Shown: piece by piece, positions 35,429-46,106 of the stretch
Numbering within the stretch: position 1 is the stretch's first letter
How the letters are laid out: each line of letters starts with the position of its first letter
Assembly (NCBI GenBank): GCA_031841125.1
Contig: CM063106.1
Location: 39,552,001-39,616,000, forward strand
Direction of reading: 5' to 3'
DNA length: 64,000 nt
Source: Acanthococcus lagerstroemiae
Lineage: Eukaryota; Arthropoda; Insecta; Hemiptera; Eriococcidae
The notes under the pieces: generated by a model
Databases searched by the model: none
Told to the model about the DNA's origin: nothing
What the model saw: only the letters and a program-made list of their open reading frames with translations
Made by a program: the position numbers and the translations under genes

Positions 35429-36126
35429 TTAGAGACATCCCTGGAAAATAAGGAAACAATGTACAACTGGCAGGTAAAATCGATTAATATACGCATGAAT
35501 CGTGTACAATTGAGTAAAGTGACATGGGGCGAAACTAAAAGTGCCATCTCCAAAAACAACATCACTTTGACAAAGCATTTGCAAGTTACATGGAGTAGTG
35601 AAAAGAGCCAAAGTTCGATTCTCACTGACGAAGCAAAATTTACCTCCATTTTCATTATATGTCAAAGAAGACTGCATATGATACAATTGCTCTAATGCCT
35701 CCTCCGTACTTTGAGGAATTTTTGGATATTTTTTTCCTCTGGCTCGATATACAGCTTCTCTCATCAATTTCATATCGGAATGAACAAAATTCTCTTGAAT
35801 ACATGAATGACTCACTTGTTGTAATTCTTTTCTAATAATTTTATTTGGTCTTTCTTGAATAGTGTCTACAGACTTTCTCTTAACAGCTGCTCTTACAGAC
35901 TGCACAGCTATTTTTGATGCTCAGTTGTTGGATCGTGATTATGGCTCTTACCATTTGTTTCTAATACTGATTTGACTGCTGCATCGATCACTACACTGGC
36001 CGAACATTTTTTATTAGTACAACGAAATCTGAAATTTCCATTGGCCAAAGTATTTGATTTTGTGAATTTAAATTTGTCAATTACAACACATACTACACCG
36101 CGGTTAGTTTCCAAAAATTGAATCAA
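35429..36126 (-). pseudogene. MULE (Mutator-like, FLYWCH-containing) transposase, broken
   Basis: Two adjoining open frames. The first (36126-35908, 72 codons) is a FLYWCH zinc finger: IDKFKFTKSNTLANGNFRFR, C-T-N-K-K-C-S-A, then HNHDP. The second (35905-35429, 158 codons) continues with a basic region, TEEALEQLYHMQSSL, and then NLQMLCQSDVVFGDGTFSFA followed by QLYTIHAY and PVVHCFLIF, the start of the MULE transposase domain with its first acidic residue in D-G-T-F. A one-base slip in the A-run near 35910 separates the frames. The rest of the catalytic domain is lost after 35429. Domain order matches Phantom-type MULEs of insects. Confidence 0.85.
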
Positions 36127-36429
36127 TTGTCACATCCATAATTAATAAACGTTTTTACGTAATGCCAGTTTCAAGACTGATCGGTTTAAAATAGATGTTC
36201 AGAGTACCTATAGAAGAGGAGAAACACTATTCATTTTATCTTTAAGACGTGTTCCAGCAAGTTGAGATTATATTTTGTACTCGCCCGAAAGCATTGATCA
36301 ACTTCGCTTATCAGTCACCTAAAACCATTGCGACTTATTTAGACTATTTTCGTCTACTCGCCCAAATCCATTGCAGCCGATATTTCAAAACATCCGAAGA
36401 AGGTGCAATAAGGGTGCATACTCAACCCG

Positions 36430-36930
36430 ATACTTTTCAACGCGTATACGAAGAATGGTTAATGAGAGGGATATCCTATGCGCTCGCTCTGTACTCTGAC
36501 TGTGCCATATTGTTCTCGCCAAGGCTCTTCATCAAATGAACGAGGTGCAACGGTATTTCAAGTGATTCGAGGTTTTCCAGAGTATGCTCCATTTAACGTT
36601 ATCGAAGGCCTTCTCATAGTCGATGAAGCAGGGTTACATGACTTTGTTAAACTCTCTGGCCTTCTGGATGACTAGCCGGATGTTCAATATCTGTCTCCTC
36701 GTGCCCCTTTCGGCGAAAAAGCTCGATTGCTTTACTGGTATTTGAGGAAGCATATACGCCTTGATCCGATCGCGTATAACGCTGAGCAGAACTTTGCTTG
36801 CGCGGGAAATAAGCGAAATGGTTCTGTACTTCGAACATGGCACCGGAAGTTGAAAAAAATACTTTCCCCAAATGCTTTGTCCAGTCGGGTACATTGCGTA
36901 TGCTCTAGATCCCTATCTAATTAGTTTATA
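36430..36930 (-). pseudogene. reverse transcriptase fragment of an RTE-like LINE
   Basis: The minus strand reads YRTISLISRASKVLLSVIRD, then RIKAYMLPQIPVKQSSFFAE and RGTRRQILNIRLVIQKAREF, a stop at 36634, then CFIDYEKAFDNVKWSILWK and QYGTVRVQSE. These are RT blocks 2 to 4, with the first catalytic aspartate in F-I-D-Y-E-K-A-F-D. The YxDD block is absent. Frame changes downstream of 36550 and upstream of 36890 mark it as a dead fragment. Confidence 0.85.
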
Positions 36931-38064
36931 AACAGGTAAAAAAAACACAGCGGGTCCGTTTCAGCCGGCAGAAAAAATCTAAAATTCTTGCTTTTTCGAA
37001 TAATATAATAAATCTGCAGGTGCTTTGCGGTTCGCTGCATTTAGCTCGTGTACATCAATTAGATTTTACATATTTAAACGCGCATCCAACTGTGTTTCCA
37101 TTAGAGGCTTTCGCTTTTGAACGCGTCCAGCCCGAGCCAGACATTTTATCAGCAAATTAAACGTACCAAGGCGTTTTAATAACCTCCAGGTAAGGCAGTT
37201 TAATAATATTTTCGAAAATGCTGCCACCGTATCCGAACCCCGGGCCCAGCACGAATAATTAATCCGGCATACACGATGCACGATTTTGCAGGAAGCAGAG
37301 AGGAGCGCACACGTGGATCGTGCGGAATTCGGCGCGCCAAATTCGAACCCGTCTTCTGGCCGCCGCTGGCCGCATTAATTACGTCATTTCGTAATTAACG
37401 GTAATTTAGGTAATGTCGGCCTTTTTAGCGCCGCCGTCTGCGGTTGAAAAATTCAGTACGCGATTTTAGGGTACGATTTGGTGCAGCTTGGTTCATCATT
37501 AAGCGCGGGTCGATGCGCGGCATGATGCGAAATTTCGAAGAGCTCAATTAACTTCGTACATAAATAATACAGCGTAAAAAGGTGATTGCACGGAATACGA
37601 CTAGATTAAAACGTGTGCATTTTACTTGGCAGAAAGTTTACCACTACGAGATACAAAGTTACTCTCGATGTTCAAATAAAAGTAAAGACGAAATTAAGGA
37701 CGAAATTGGCATGCAAAACGGTGTTGCGGGAATGAAAATTAGTTTTAAAACAAAAATTATCGAAGCGCGATGTAAGAGGGAAATTATCTAAAGAAATCGT
37801 GAACGCATGTATGAACATTTGAACATGTTCCTGGAGTTATTGGAACTAGGTTCGATAACGTGATTTACGGAATTCGAGAATATATATTTGCTTTCTGATT
37901 TCATTCCAAAGGTACTCACGATGGTGGTTCTTGACGCTGACGTAAAAATTATACTTCGGGGATGTTGGATGAGGAGTTACGTTAATACGAAAGAAAAAGT
38001 GAAATTGAAATTACCTTTATTGAGGATATCTTGTATTCGTTAACTCTATGCTAGCTCGTACTGA
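36931..38064. promoter_or_regulatory. unique GC-richer segment with homeodomain-type motifs (candidate regulatory DNA)
   Basis: Between about 37060 and 37560 the sequence is richer in GC than its surroundings, non-repetitive by eye, and carries several TAATTA/ATTAATTA cores (37253, 37374, 37394) with CGTAATTAACGGTAATTTAG near 37390. No coding frame stands out. It is one of the few stretches that does not look like transposon debris. This is inference only; conservation has not been tested. Confidence 0.25.
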
Positions 38065-38629
38065 CGAGGTACAGAAGACTCCTCCAACCAGAAACTTCAA
38101 CGTAGTTTTAAGGACTTAAGTGTAAATAAAGTCCCAAATCGGACGGCAGCAACCGTGGGACTGAATCGCTGCGTAACCCACCACCTGAAGAAGAGCAATG
38201 TGGTCGATAGCAGCCCGTAGAATAGCAAGCCCATCGAGAGAACAAGAAAGAAATTCCAATTCCAAACGAAGAGAAGCGGAGGACCAAGACTGGAACGCCA
38301 ACCCACGCTGGAAAAGTTCCAGATCAACACGACACCCAGAGCAACATGAACTATAAATACCAAAATGTGACGACTAAAGCATGAGAACAGCAGAAACCAG
38401 TTGTTGGGTATGTACGAACTCCCTCAGGCCCAGGTAAGTGTGGTCAGCTGGGGCCTAGTAGACCAGTCCCCTCAACTAACCCAAATCGGAAAAAAGTCAA
38501 TGAAAAAACAACCCACAAACGAAAATTCACGAGCAAAAAATTCTCGAAATCAAAAGAAAAAAATTCAGAACCATGATCAAAACAGAATAATTTGGTTGCA
38601 AATAAAAATACGGAAAATATAAACTACCG
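38065..38629 (+). other. 5' untranslated region of the LINE whose endonuclease starts at 38630
   Basis: No coding frame. It lies immediately upstream of the endonuclease start and is present in inverted form at 43050-43605, where it again precedes the endonuclease. Assigned by position only. Confidence 0.5.
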
Positions 38630-39009
38630 ATGCAAATAAGAGCCCAAAAAACATCTACGGAAAACAAAAATAGTCGAAATCTGGTACAGGTGGCTTCTCT
38701 GAAAGTCAGGACACTAAAAAGTCAAGCAAATCTGGAGGAACTCGAGCTTGCTTTCTCAAATATAAATCTGGATATACTAGGCTTATCAGAACTAAGGAGA
38801 GAAGGCGACTCAATAATTCAGACAAAATCAGGCAATTTACTATGCTTTATTGGCACTAAAGAAGGACAGAAAGGAGTAGGTTTTCTTATCAAAAAACATG
38901 TAAGCAATACGTTGACGGAATTTAAAGGGTTCTCCGATAGACTAGCAATGGCTAAATTTAGTTTTGGAAATCAAACGTTACCGGTTTTCCAGATTTATGC
39001 ATCGACATC
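38630..39009 (+). pseudogene. RTE-like LINE endonuclease, N-terminal part (interrupted gene, part 1)
   Basis: Residues 1 to about 127 of the ORF starting at 38630 match the endonuclease/exonuclease/phosphatase domain of RTE-like ORF2: KVRTLKSQANLEELELAF, DILGLSELRREGD (catalytic E), GVGFLIKKHVSNTLTEFKGF, and FQIYASTS where the Y-A-P-T motif is expected. After 39009 the frame enters inserted DNA and stops at 39115. The domain resumes in frame at 44806. The duplicated ACATC (39005-39009 and 44806-44810) marks the insertion. Confidence 0.9.
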
Positions 39010-39168
39010 CGCGGGTTTGGTTGAATTAGGCGTAGTGAAATTAGGCGCGACGTCAACTAGGCGCAAGACGTTACGGAAATTGGGCCCCGGGCGCCAAAAG
39101 TCTGTATATTTTTGAAAGTAGGTTAAAATAGTTTTAACAATTCATTGTACGTAAGCTAAAGGTTAATA

Positions 39169-42100
39169 TGCCGGGTGTTCCACAAAAGTTACCCCCCCCC
39201 CATTTTTTCCCGAACCGATTGGCGGATCTTTGCCGGACAAATTGCTATCTTCCTGCGGTAAGGTCTAGTTTCTCTAAGGGCTTGAAAAGTTTTCTCTCCC
39301 ATTTATGGGAGGATGTGAAGTGCCACCAACTTCGGAATCTTAAATGGAAAGATATGCCTTTATGCACATCGCTGGAAAAGGCATATCCTGCAAAATACGA
39401 ATCCGGAAAAAAATTTTAAATTCATCAATTTCGGTGAGCAAGGGGCCTAAAGATGACCAAAATCCATCAAAAATCAAAGTGTCTTAACCTTGCAAACAAA
39501 CGATTGAAACAGGGGTTTTCGAGGTCACGGATTCCGAATACACGATTTAACCCGGCTTAGGGCTTTAAAATCCAAATTTGCAACCTAAAACTGGTTCCTA
39601 TTCACTAATTTTTGACTTTCTGGATGCAGATTATTAAAGTGGCTTCACGCAAGGCGTTGAATAGGGAACTTCCTTCAGAGTATGAATCCATGAAAATTTT
39701 TTTCAAAATTCATCAAATTTGGAGGTGAGAGGCCTAGAGATGACTAAAATACATCCAAAATTGAAGTATCATGACCTAGCAAACAGACTATCGGTTGTCA
39801 AGGTCGCTGATTCCGAATGTCACACGGAGACATCCCCGCTGATTTTTAAGGAATTTCACCGGAATTTGTTTTGGGAAAAATTCCAAGAATTTCCAAGGGG
39901 AAAATATTGGATGATTTTAAAGGAATTTCATCGGAAATTGTTGAAAAAAAAAATCTGATAACGTCCGAAGAATCTCATCGGAAATCTTTAGAAAAATCTC
40001 CATTGATTTCCAAGAAATTTCATAAAATTCTTCAAGAAAATTTTTCGATAAATTTTGAAGTATTTCTGGAAATACTCGGGAAAAATCTGTGATAATGTTT
40101 AAAGAATTTCATTGGAACTCGGGAAGAATCTCTGATAAATTTTAAGGAATTTTATCGGAAATTGTTGAAAAAAATTCCAATAATTTCCAGAGAATTTCTT
40201 TGGAAACGTAGGAAAAAATCTGCAATAAATTTTAAGAAATTTTATGGGAATTCGGGAAAAGTCTCCGATAAATTGTAAGGAATTGTAACTGAAATTGTTG
40301 GAAACTAATTCCGATAATTTCCGAAGAATCTCAACGGAAATCCTCAGGAAAAATTTCCAATGATTTCCAAAAAAATTTCATTAAACTCTTCGAGAACATT
40401 TTTCGATAATTTTTGAATTATTAAACCATTGGGGTATCCTCCCGAATATTGTCTATGACAAGCTTCAAAAATTATCGGAAAAACTTCCTCGAAGAATTTT
40501 GATGGAATTTTTTGGAAATTATAGGAAATATTTTCTAAAGGTTTCAGATGAGATTCTACCGACATTATCGGAATTTTTCCGAACAATTTCCGTTGAAATT
40601 CCTTAAAAATTATCGGAGATTTCCCCCAAGTCCCGATAAAATTCCTTAAAAATCATCGCTGACTTTTCCAAAAATTTCCGATGAAATTCCTTAAAATTTA
40701 TCGGAGATTTTTCCTGAGTTCCGAAAAAATTCCTTTAAAATTATCGGAGATTTCTCTTGAGTATTTCTCAGAGATACTTAAAAAGTTATCGAAAAATTTT
40801 CTTGAAGAATTTTGATGAACCTTTTTTGGAAATCATTGGAAATTTTTCTGAAGATTTCCGTTAAGATTCTATGGACATTTTTGGAATTTTTTCTAAAGAT
40901 TTCCGATGAAATTCCTTAATAATCATATCCCAGATTTTTCCCGTTTCCCAAAAAATTCTTCACAATTTATCGGAGACTTTCCCGAGTTCTGATAAAATTC
41001 TTTAAAAATGATAGGAGATTTTTCCCGTGTTCCGATGAAATTTCGTAAAATTTATCGGAGATTTTCCCCGACATTTCCGATGAAATTCTTTGAAAATTAT
41101 TGGAATTTTTTCCCGATAATACTGATGAAATTCCTTAGAAATCATCCGAGATTTTTCCCGAAGTTCCCGAAGAAATTCTCCGGAGATTATCGAACATTTT
41201 TCCTGACGAGATTCGATAAAATTCTTCAAAACTATCGAAGTTTCTCCCCCGAATCGTTGCATTTTCTGTTGTCCGTCACGGCACCACAGAGCACAGTAAT
41301 GTTGTATTTAAATCTGAATCGTGTGCCCGCTTATTTTCATATTACCACGCAACATGCCGGGTTTTCCTATGTTGCAACGAAAACTGAATAACCCTGTATG
41401 TCTTGTAAATCTCAAAATGTTAAAAATTTGTACTTGGCACCACATTTCTCATTCAAATTTCGGATTTCGGGGCCCTAGGATGCGCTGGATGTAGGAAATC
41501 ACGTAATGAACCCAAACATTTTTCACCCAGATTTGTTTTCGGGGGAAGTTCACTTTCCAAAGACGTGCATAAAGCCATTTGGATAATCTGCAATGAGAAA
41601 TTCAAAAGTTTGTAAATGGCAGCACTTTTAGGTATCTGATTTTGGATAGGTTTTGGCTAGGATTAGACCCTGTCTCCCAAAATTGATGAATTTGCCATTT
41701 TTCTTCTCGAATTCGTATTTTGGAGGAACTGCCCTATCCAACGATGTGCATGAAGCCACTTTGTTAACTTGCGTTCAGAAACTCAAAAATTCGTAAATTA
41801 GAATCACTTTTGAGTGTAAAATTGAATTTTAGGGCCATAAAACGGGATGAATCGGGAGGAAAGTGCGACATTCGGAATCAGCGACCTCGAAAACTCCTTT
41901 TTCGATAGTTTGTTTGCTAGGTTATGATACTTCAATTTTGGACGTATTTTGGTCATATCTAGGCCTCTTACCTCCAAATTTGATGAATTTTGAAATATTT
42001 TTCATGGATTCATACTCTGGAGGAAGTTCCCTATTCAACGACGTGCGTGAAGCCACTTTCATAATCTGCATCCAGAAATTCAAAAATTAGTGAATAGGAA

Positions 42101-42525
42101 CCAATTTTAGGTTGCAAATTTGGATTTTAAAGCCCTAAGCCGGGTTAAATCGTGTATTCGGAATCCGTGACCTCGAAAACCCCTGTTTCAATCGTTTGTT
42201 TGCAAGGTTAAGACACTTTGATTTTTGATGGATTTTGGTCATCTTTAGGCCCCTTGCTCACCGAAATTGATGAATTTAAAATTTTTTTCCGGATTCGTAT
42301 TTTGCAGGATATGCCTTTTCCAGCGATGTGCATAAAGGCATACCTTTCCGTTTAAGATTTCGAAGTTGGTGGCACTTCACATTCTCCCATAAATGGGAGA
42401 GAAAACTTTTCAAGCCCTTAGAGAAACTAGACCTTACCGCAGGAAGATAGCAATTTGTCCGGCAAAGATCCGCCAATCGGTTCGGGAAAAAATGGGGGGG
42501 GGTAACTTTTGTAGAACACCCGGCA
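39169..42525 (-). mobile_element. foldback-type element, copy 2 (3.36 kb, reverse orientation)
   Basis: Ends TGCCGGGTGTTCCAC and GTAGAACACCCGGCA, both flanked by TA. Arms are 39169-39825 and 41866-42525. The 45-bp array is at 39830-41245 and the 625-bp asymmetric segment at 41246-41865, the mirror image of copy 1. Sequence similarity to copy 1 is high across arms and asymmetric segment (for example GGAAGTTCACTTTCCAA-like and ATGCACATCGTTGGATAGGG blocks). Confidence 0.88.
39830..41245. repeat. 45-bp tandem repeat core of foldback copy 2
   Basis: About 31 units of the same 45-bp repeat as at 33230-34522. Orientation switches near 40400. The switch point region (GAATTATTAAACCATTGG) is shared in inverted form with copy 1 at about 34050, so the inversion is ancestral and not made twice. 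Confidence 0.85.
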
Positions 42526-42578
42526 TATTAACCTTTAGCTTACGTACAATGAATTGTTAAAACTATTTTAACCTACTT

Positions 42579-43040
42579 TCAAAAATATACAGACTTTTGG
42601 CGCCCGGGGCCCAATTTCCGTAACGTCTTGCGCCTAGTTGACGTCGCGCCTAATTTCACTACGCCTAATTCAACCAAACCCGCGGATGTCGATGCATAAA
42701 TCTGGAAAACCGATAACGTTTGATTTCCAAAACTAAATTTAGCCATTGCTAGTCTATCGGAGAACCCTTTAAATTCCGTCAACGTATTGCTTACATGTAT
42801 TTTGATAAGAAAACCTACTCCTTTCTGTCCTTCTTTAGTGCCAATAAAGCATAGTAAATACCCTGATTTAGTCTGAATTATTGAGTCGCCTTCTCTCCTT
42901 AGTTCTGATAAGCCTAGTATATCCAGATTTACATTTGAGAAAACAAGCTCGAGTTCCTCCAGATTTGCTTGACTTTTTAGTGTCCTGACTTTCTGACTAT
43001 TTTTGTTTTCCGTAGATGTTTTTTGGGCTCTTATTTGCAT
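42579..43040 (-). pseudogene. duplicated LINE endonuclease N-terminus in the palindrome's right arm
   Basis: A 153-codon frame nearly identical to that at 38630-39115. Compared with the left arm it lacks a few codons after the start (NSQKVRTL versus NSRNLVQVASLKVRTL) and has about eight substitutions. It ends with the same inserted-sequence tail (GRQKSVYF). Confidence 0.9.
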
Positions 43041-43609
43041 CGGTAGTTTATATTTTCCGTATTTTTATTTGCAACCAAATTATTCTGTTTTGATCATGGT
43101 TCTGAATTTTTTTCTTTTGATTTCGAGAATTTTTTGCTCGTGAATTTTCGTTTGTGGGTTGTTCTTTTATTGAGTTTTTTCCGATTTGGGTTAGTTGAGG
43201 GGACTGGTCTACTAGGCCCTAGCTGACCACACTTACCTGGGTCTGAGGGAGTTCGTACATACCCAACAACTGGTTTCTGCTGTTCTCATGCTTTAGTGGT
43301 CACGTTTTGGTATTCAGTTTTTGTTGCTCTGGGTGGCGTGTTGAGCTGGAGCTTTTCCAGCGTGGGTTGGCGTTCCAGTCTGGGTCCTCCGCTTTTCTTT
43401 GTTTGGAATTGGAATTTCTTCCTTGGTTTCTCGATGGGCTTGCTGTTCTGCGGTCTTCTATCGACCACATTTCTCTTCTTAAGGCGGGGAGGGGGGGGGG
43501 GTTACGCAGCAATTCAGTCCCACGTTTGCTGCCGTCCGGTTTGGGGCTTTTTATATACTTAAGTACTTAAAACTACGTTGAAGTTTCTGGTTGGAGGAGT
43601 CTTCTGTAC

Positions 43610-43697
43610 CTCGTAGGAAGATGGCAATTTGTCCGGCAAAGATCCGCCAATCGGTTCGGAAAACAAAAGGGGGGGGAGTAACTTTCGTGGAACACCC
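43610..43697 (-). mobile_element. terminal fragment of a third foldback element
   Basis: GGAAGATGGCAATTTGTCCG to GTGGAACACCCTG equals the last 88 bp of the foldback arm, ending at a TA. It lies just outside the palindrome's right limit, so a foldback copy may have provided the breakpoint. Confidence 0.75.
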
Positions 43698-43902
43698 TGT
43701 ATGTACCCATTACGTTTTAATTAATTTAAATATTAAGACATTAAGATGTACCGAGGCCATGGCCTATAGGCATTAAGTGTCTCGCTGAAATAATAAAAAA
43801 ATTGTATATAGGCCATATCTACGATCTGGAACAACTTTTCCAACAAATATCCGGCAATCGAAGGTGAACAAGGATACAGTCATAATAGAGCTATGTAAAG
43901 GT

Positions 43903-44118
43903 AGGAACAATCATCCGCCATTCTGAATCACACGTTCGCGTTTTCTCCAAAACACGTGTAAAGTAATCATTTTGAAATTCACTCGTATTTACATCGGGAA
44001 TTGTATGCACATGAGCACATTGATAACAGAACAATTTTGAAAATGACTCCTCTTTTACACATGTCCAAACGAGAGAAAATGTACATCATGAATCAAAATG
44101 GCGGATGATCATACTCAT
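43903..44118. mobile_element. MITE with about 60-bp imperfect inverted ends
   Basis: ACAATCATCCGCCATTCTGA at the left and CAAAATGGCGGATGATCATA at the right are inverted copies, and the similarity continues inward (TTTTCTCC...ACACGTGTAAA against TTTACACATGT...GAGAAAA). About 216 bp, non-coding. Target duplication not clear. Confidence 0.65.
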
Positions 44119-44805
44119 CTCTATTGTGCCCCAGTAACGTATCTCCGAGTACAGAGGAAACCAGGTGTACATTAATCAACTGAGGATGAATTCTCGGTGA
44201 ATTGTGGACTGTATTCAAGATCACTATCAGTGATTTTCAATCCTAGTTTGAGCTTGTTGGATCAATAACCATTAACCAAGTAATACGACGCATAATGATG
44301 AGGTTGGGATCTCTGAGCAGCAAGGGTTGGAGAATCACATCTGAGAGCACCAAAATTAGTCACAATTTCAGATTTTTAATTCAGTATTCAAGAAACGGAT
44401 GTAATAATTGAGAATCCAAGTTTAACAGCAATGGCAAATGTAAGATATCAGTATACCTTCAAGGTTTATTCTAGATCCTCTCAAATAAATCGATTTCAAT
44501 AAAGAGAATGGAACCAGAATTCAGATACCACTTGAGATTCAAGTGTCTTGGTAACGAATAGATCTTCAGTATGTTACTGTTTCAGTTCTAGTGTCAGTGT
44601 TAGTACTTCACCAAATTCTTTTTCTTAAATTCTCTATGTAGGGTGTGCCAATTTATAATTTCTTCTTTCTGTAGTCTACAGAAGGAAAAAATTGTGAATA
44701 AATCGTCATTCTGTAGTTGATTCACCTCGCGCCTTATTGCACGTCGCGCCCAGATAAACTTTTGTTTTTCACGCCTAATCGGCATCGTCTTATTGAACAT
44801 GCCCC

Positions 44806-45198
44806 ACATCAGCATCCGAAGAAAGTGAAAACGAAAAATTTTATAAAGAAGTAGAAAATAAGGCGATGATAGATCTTCTAAATTACAACAGGAAAAACTT
44901 GCAATTAATAACAGGAGACTTTAATACAAATAGCTATGTTGTCCCATCAAAACCAGAAGAGCATAAAACAACAAGCCGTTATACATTCCGGAAAAGAAAC
45001 ACAGGGGGAGAGAAACTAGTCAACTTTTGTCAAGCAAACAATCTAAAAATAATAAATACATTTTTCAGAAAAAGGCAAGGCAAAAGATGGACACGGTTGG
45101 CTCCCAATCAAGAGTATGAAGCTCAACTAGATTACATTCTGGCCCCTCCGGAAATCTCAAGAAATATAAGAAATCTCGATACACTCAACAACTACTAG
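44806..45198 (+). pseudogene. RTE-like LINE endonuclease, C-terminal part (interrupted gene, part 2)
   Basis: Starting at the second ACATC the frame reads TSASEESENEKFYKEVEN, then QLITGDFNTN (catalytic GDFN), QANNLKIINTFFRKR, RWTRLAPNQEYEAQLDYILA, and, just past a stop at 45196-45198, YSDHRPVWC (catalytic SDHR). This is the remainder of the endonuclease begun at 38630. The stop and later frame changes show that the host copy was also decaying. Confidence 0.9.
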
Positions 45199-45840
45199 TT
45201 CTACTCGGATCACAGACCAGTTTGGTGCAATATACAAATGGAAAAAACAAGAAGAAAATTATGCCGAATATCAAGCTCTGACAGTAAAAGAAGTAGAAAT
45301 CTTAGCAACCGTGGAAAGACCAAGCTGATAACAGGTAGAAGAAAAGATACGAAAAGTGTCTAAAAGTTTAACTATACCTCTCTCAGAAAAAAGCAGCTCG
45401 GTACTCACTCGATAGAGCCATACTAGGCATCAAATCGCGGGATGAAATGAAGGTCGCAAAAATAAAACAAAAATAAAAACGAAATATGAATATAATCCAC
45501 TGTATTGGAAGACTGAAATGGGACTGGGTGGGCCATGTTAGTTGATTAAATGATGATATATGGACCCAAAAAACCACGGAATGGCAAATTTTAGAAGGTA
45601 GAAATCCAGGGAAATAAAAGGCTAGGTGGACAGACGACTTGGTAAAATTCTGCAATACCAAAGTTTACGGCAAAACCGCTGCCGATCGAGCCGAATGGGC
45701 GAGACTAAGGAAGGCATATTCCCAACAACTGGGCTTTAGCAGGGAAAATAGAAACTGCTGAAAGAGATGTATTAATTATTGTAACCGCTAAAAGTAAAAA
45801 GAAATAAATGCTAAAAACAAAAACAAAAAAAAAAAGTTAT
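45199..45840 (+). pseudogene. same LINE: decayed ORF2 C-terminus and poly(A) end, RT deleted
   Basis: After the endonuclease the sequence passes, within 250 bp, into C-terminal motifs: RAILGIKSRDEM, RLKWDWVGHVS, ARWTDDLVKFC and AADRAEWARLRKAY, which normally lie after the whole RT domain. So the RT (about 1.5 kb) has been lost by internal deletion. The element ends in AAACAAAAACAAAAAAAAAA near 45835. Many stops. Confidence 0.75.
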
Positions 45841-46106
45841 TGCAAAATATTACCATATTATCTTTCTGAAATTGAATATAAAGAACTTTTGGCTGGCTTC
45901 CAGATTATGAGTCTAAAAAATAGAAGATGTCTGGCAAAGTTGATCTTCTTGAGGCATGTTCTGAATGGCAAAATTTTATGATTCCAACAACTTAACGCGT
46001 ATTCAATGCAGGGTTAATGCATTCAATGGAAGAAATACTGATCTATTTGTGACACATTGAGGCTCAGAATCAAGTGTGGACAATATTCTAGCATTATATT
46101 ATAATA
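45841..46106. other. no recognisable feature
   Basis: Short AT-rich stretch between the LINE poly(A) and the next repeat. Confidence 0.35.

Larger units (their letters stand above)
38070..43605. repeat. 5.5-kb palindrome (inverted duplication)
   Basis: 38070-39168 is repeated in reverse complement at 42526-43605 with very high identity (a handful of differences in the endonuclease part), and foldback copy 2 occupies the centre. The right arm includes LINE 5' UTR and the endonuclease N-terminus already joined to the left end of the 5.8-kb insertion. So the duplication happened after the insertion. Outer limits: CGAGGTACAGAAGAC on the left and its complement on the right. Confidence 0.88.
39010..44805. 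mobile_element. 5.8-kb insertion splitting the LINE endonuclease
   Basis: Flanked by ACATC on both sides. The left end reads GGTTGAATTAGGCGTAGTG, AATTAGGCGCGACGTCAA, CTAGGCGCAAGACG, a run of 16-17-bp subrepeats based on AATTAGGCGCGACGTCA. The right end, in reverse complement, has CCGATTAGGCGTGAA, CTGGGCGCGACGTGCAATAA and GGCGCGAGGTGAA, so the termini are inverted copies of the same subrepeat. Inside lie foldback copy 2, the palindrome's right arm, a foldback end fragment and a MITE. Whether all 5.8 kb arrived at once is not known. Confidence 0.7.

Noticed and set aside
38097..38363. 88-codon open frame and its mirror at 43296-43562
   Set aside because: It lies in the LINE 5' UTR in antisense; similarity between the two is only due to the palindrome.
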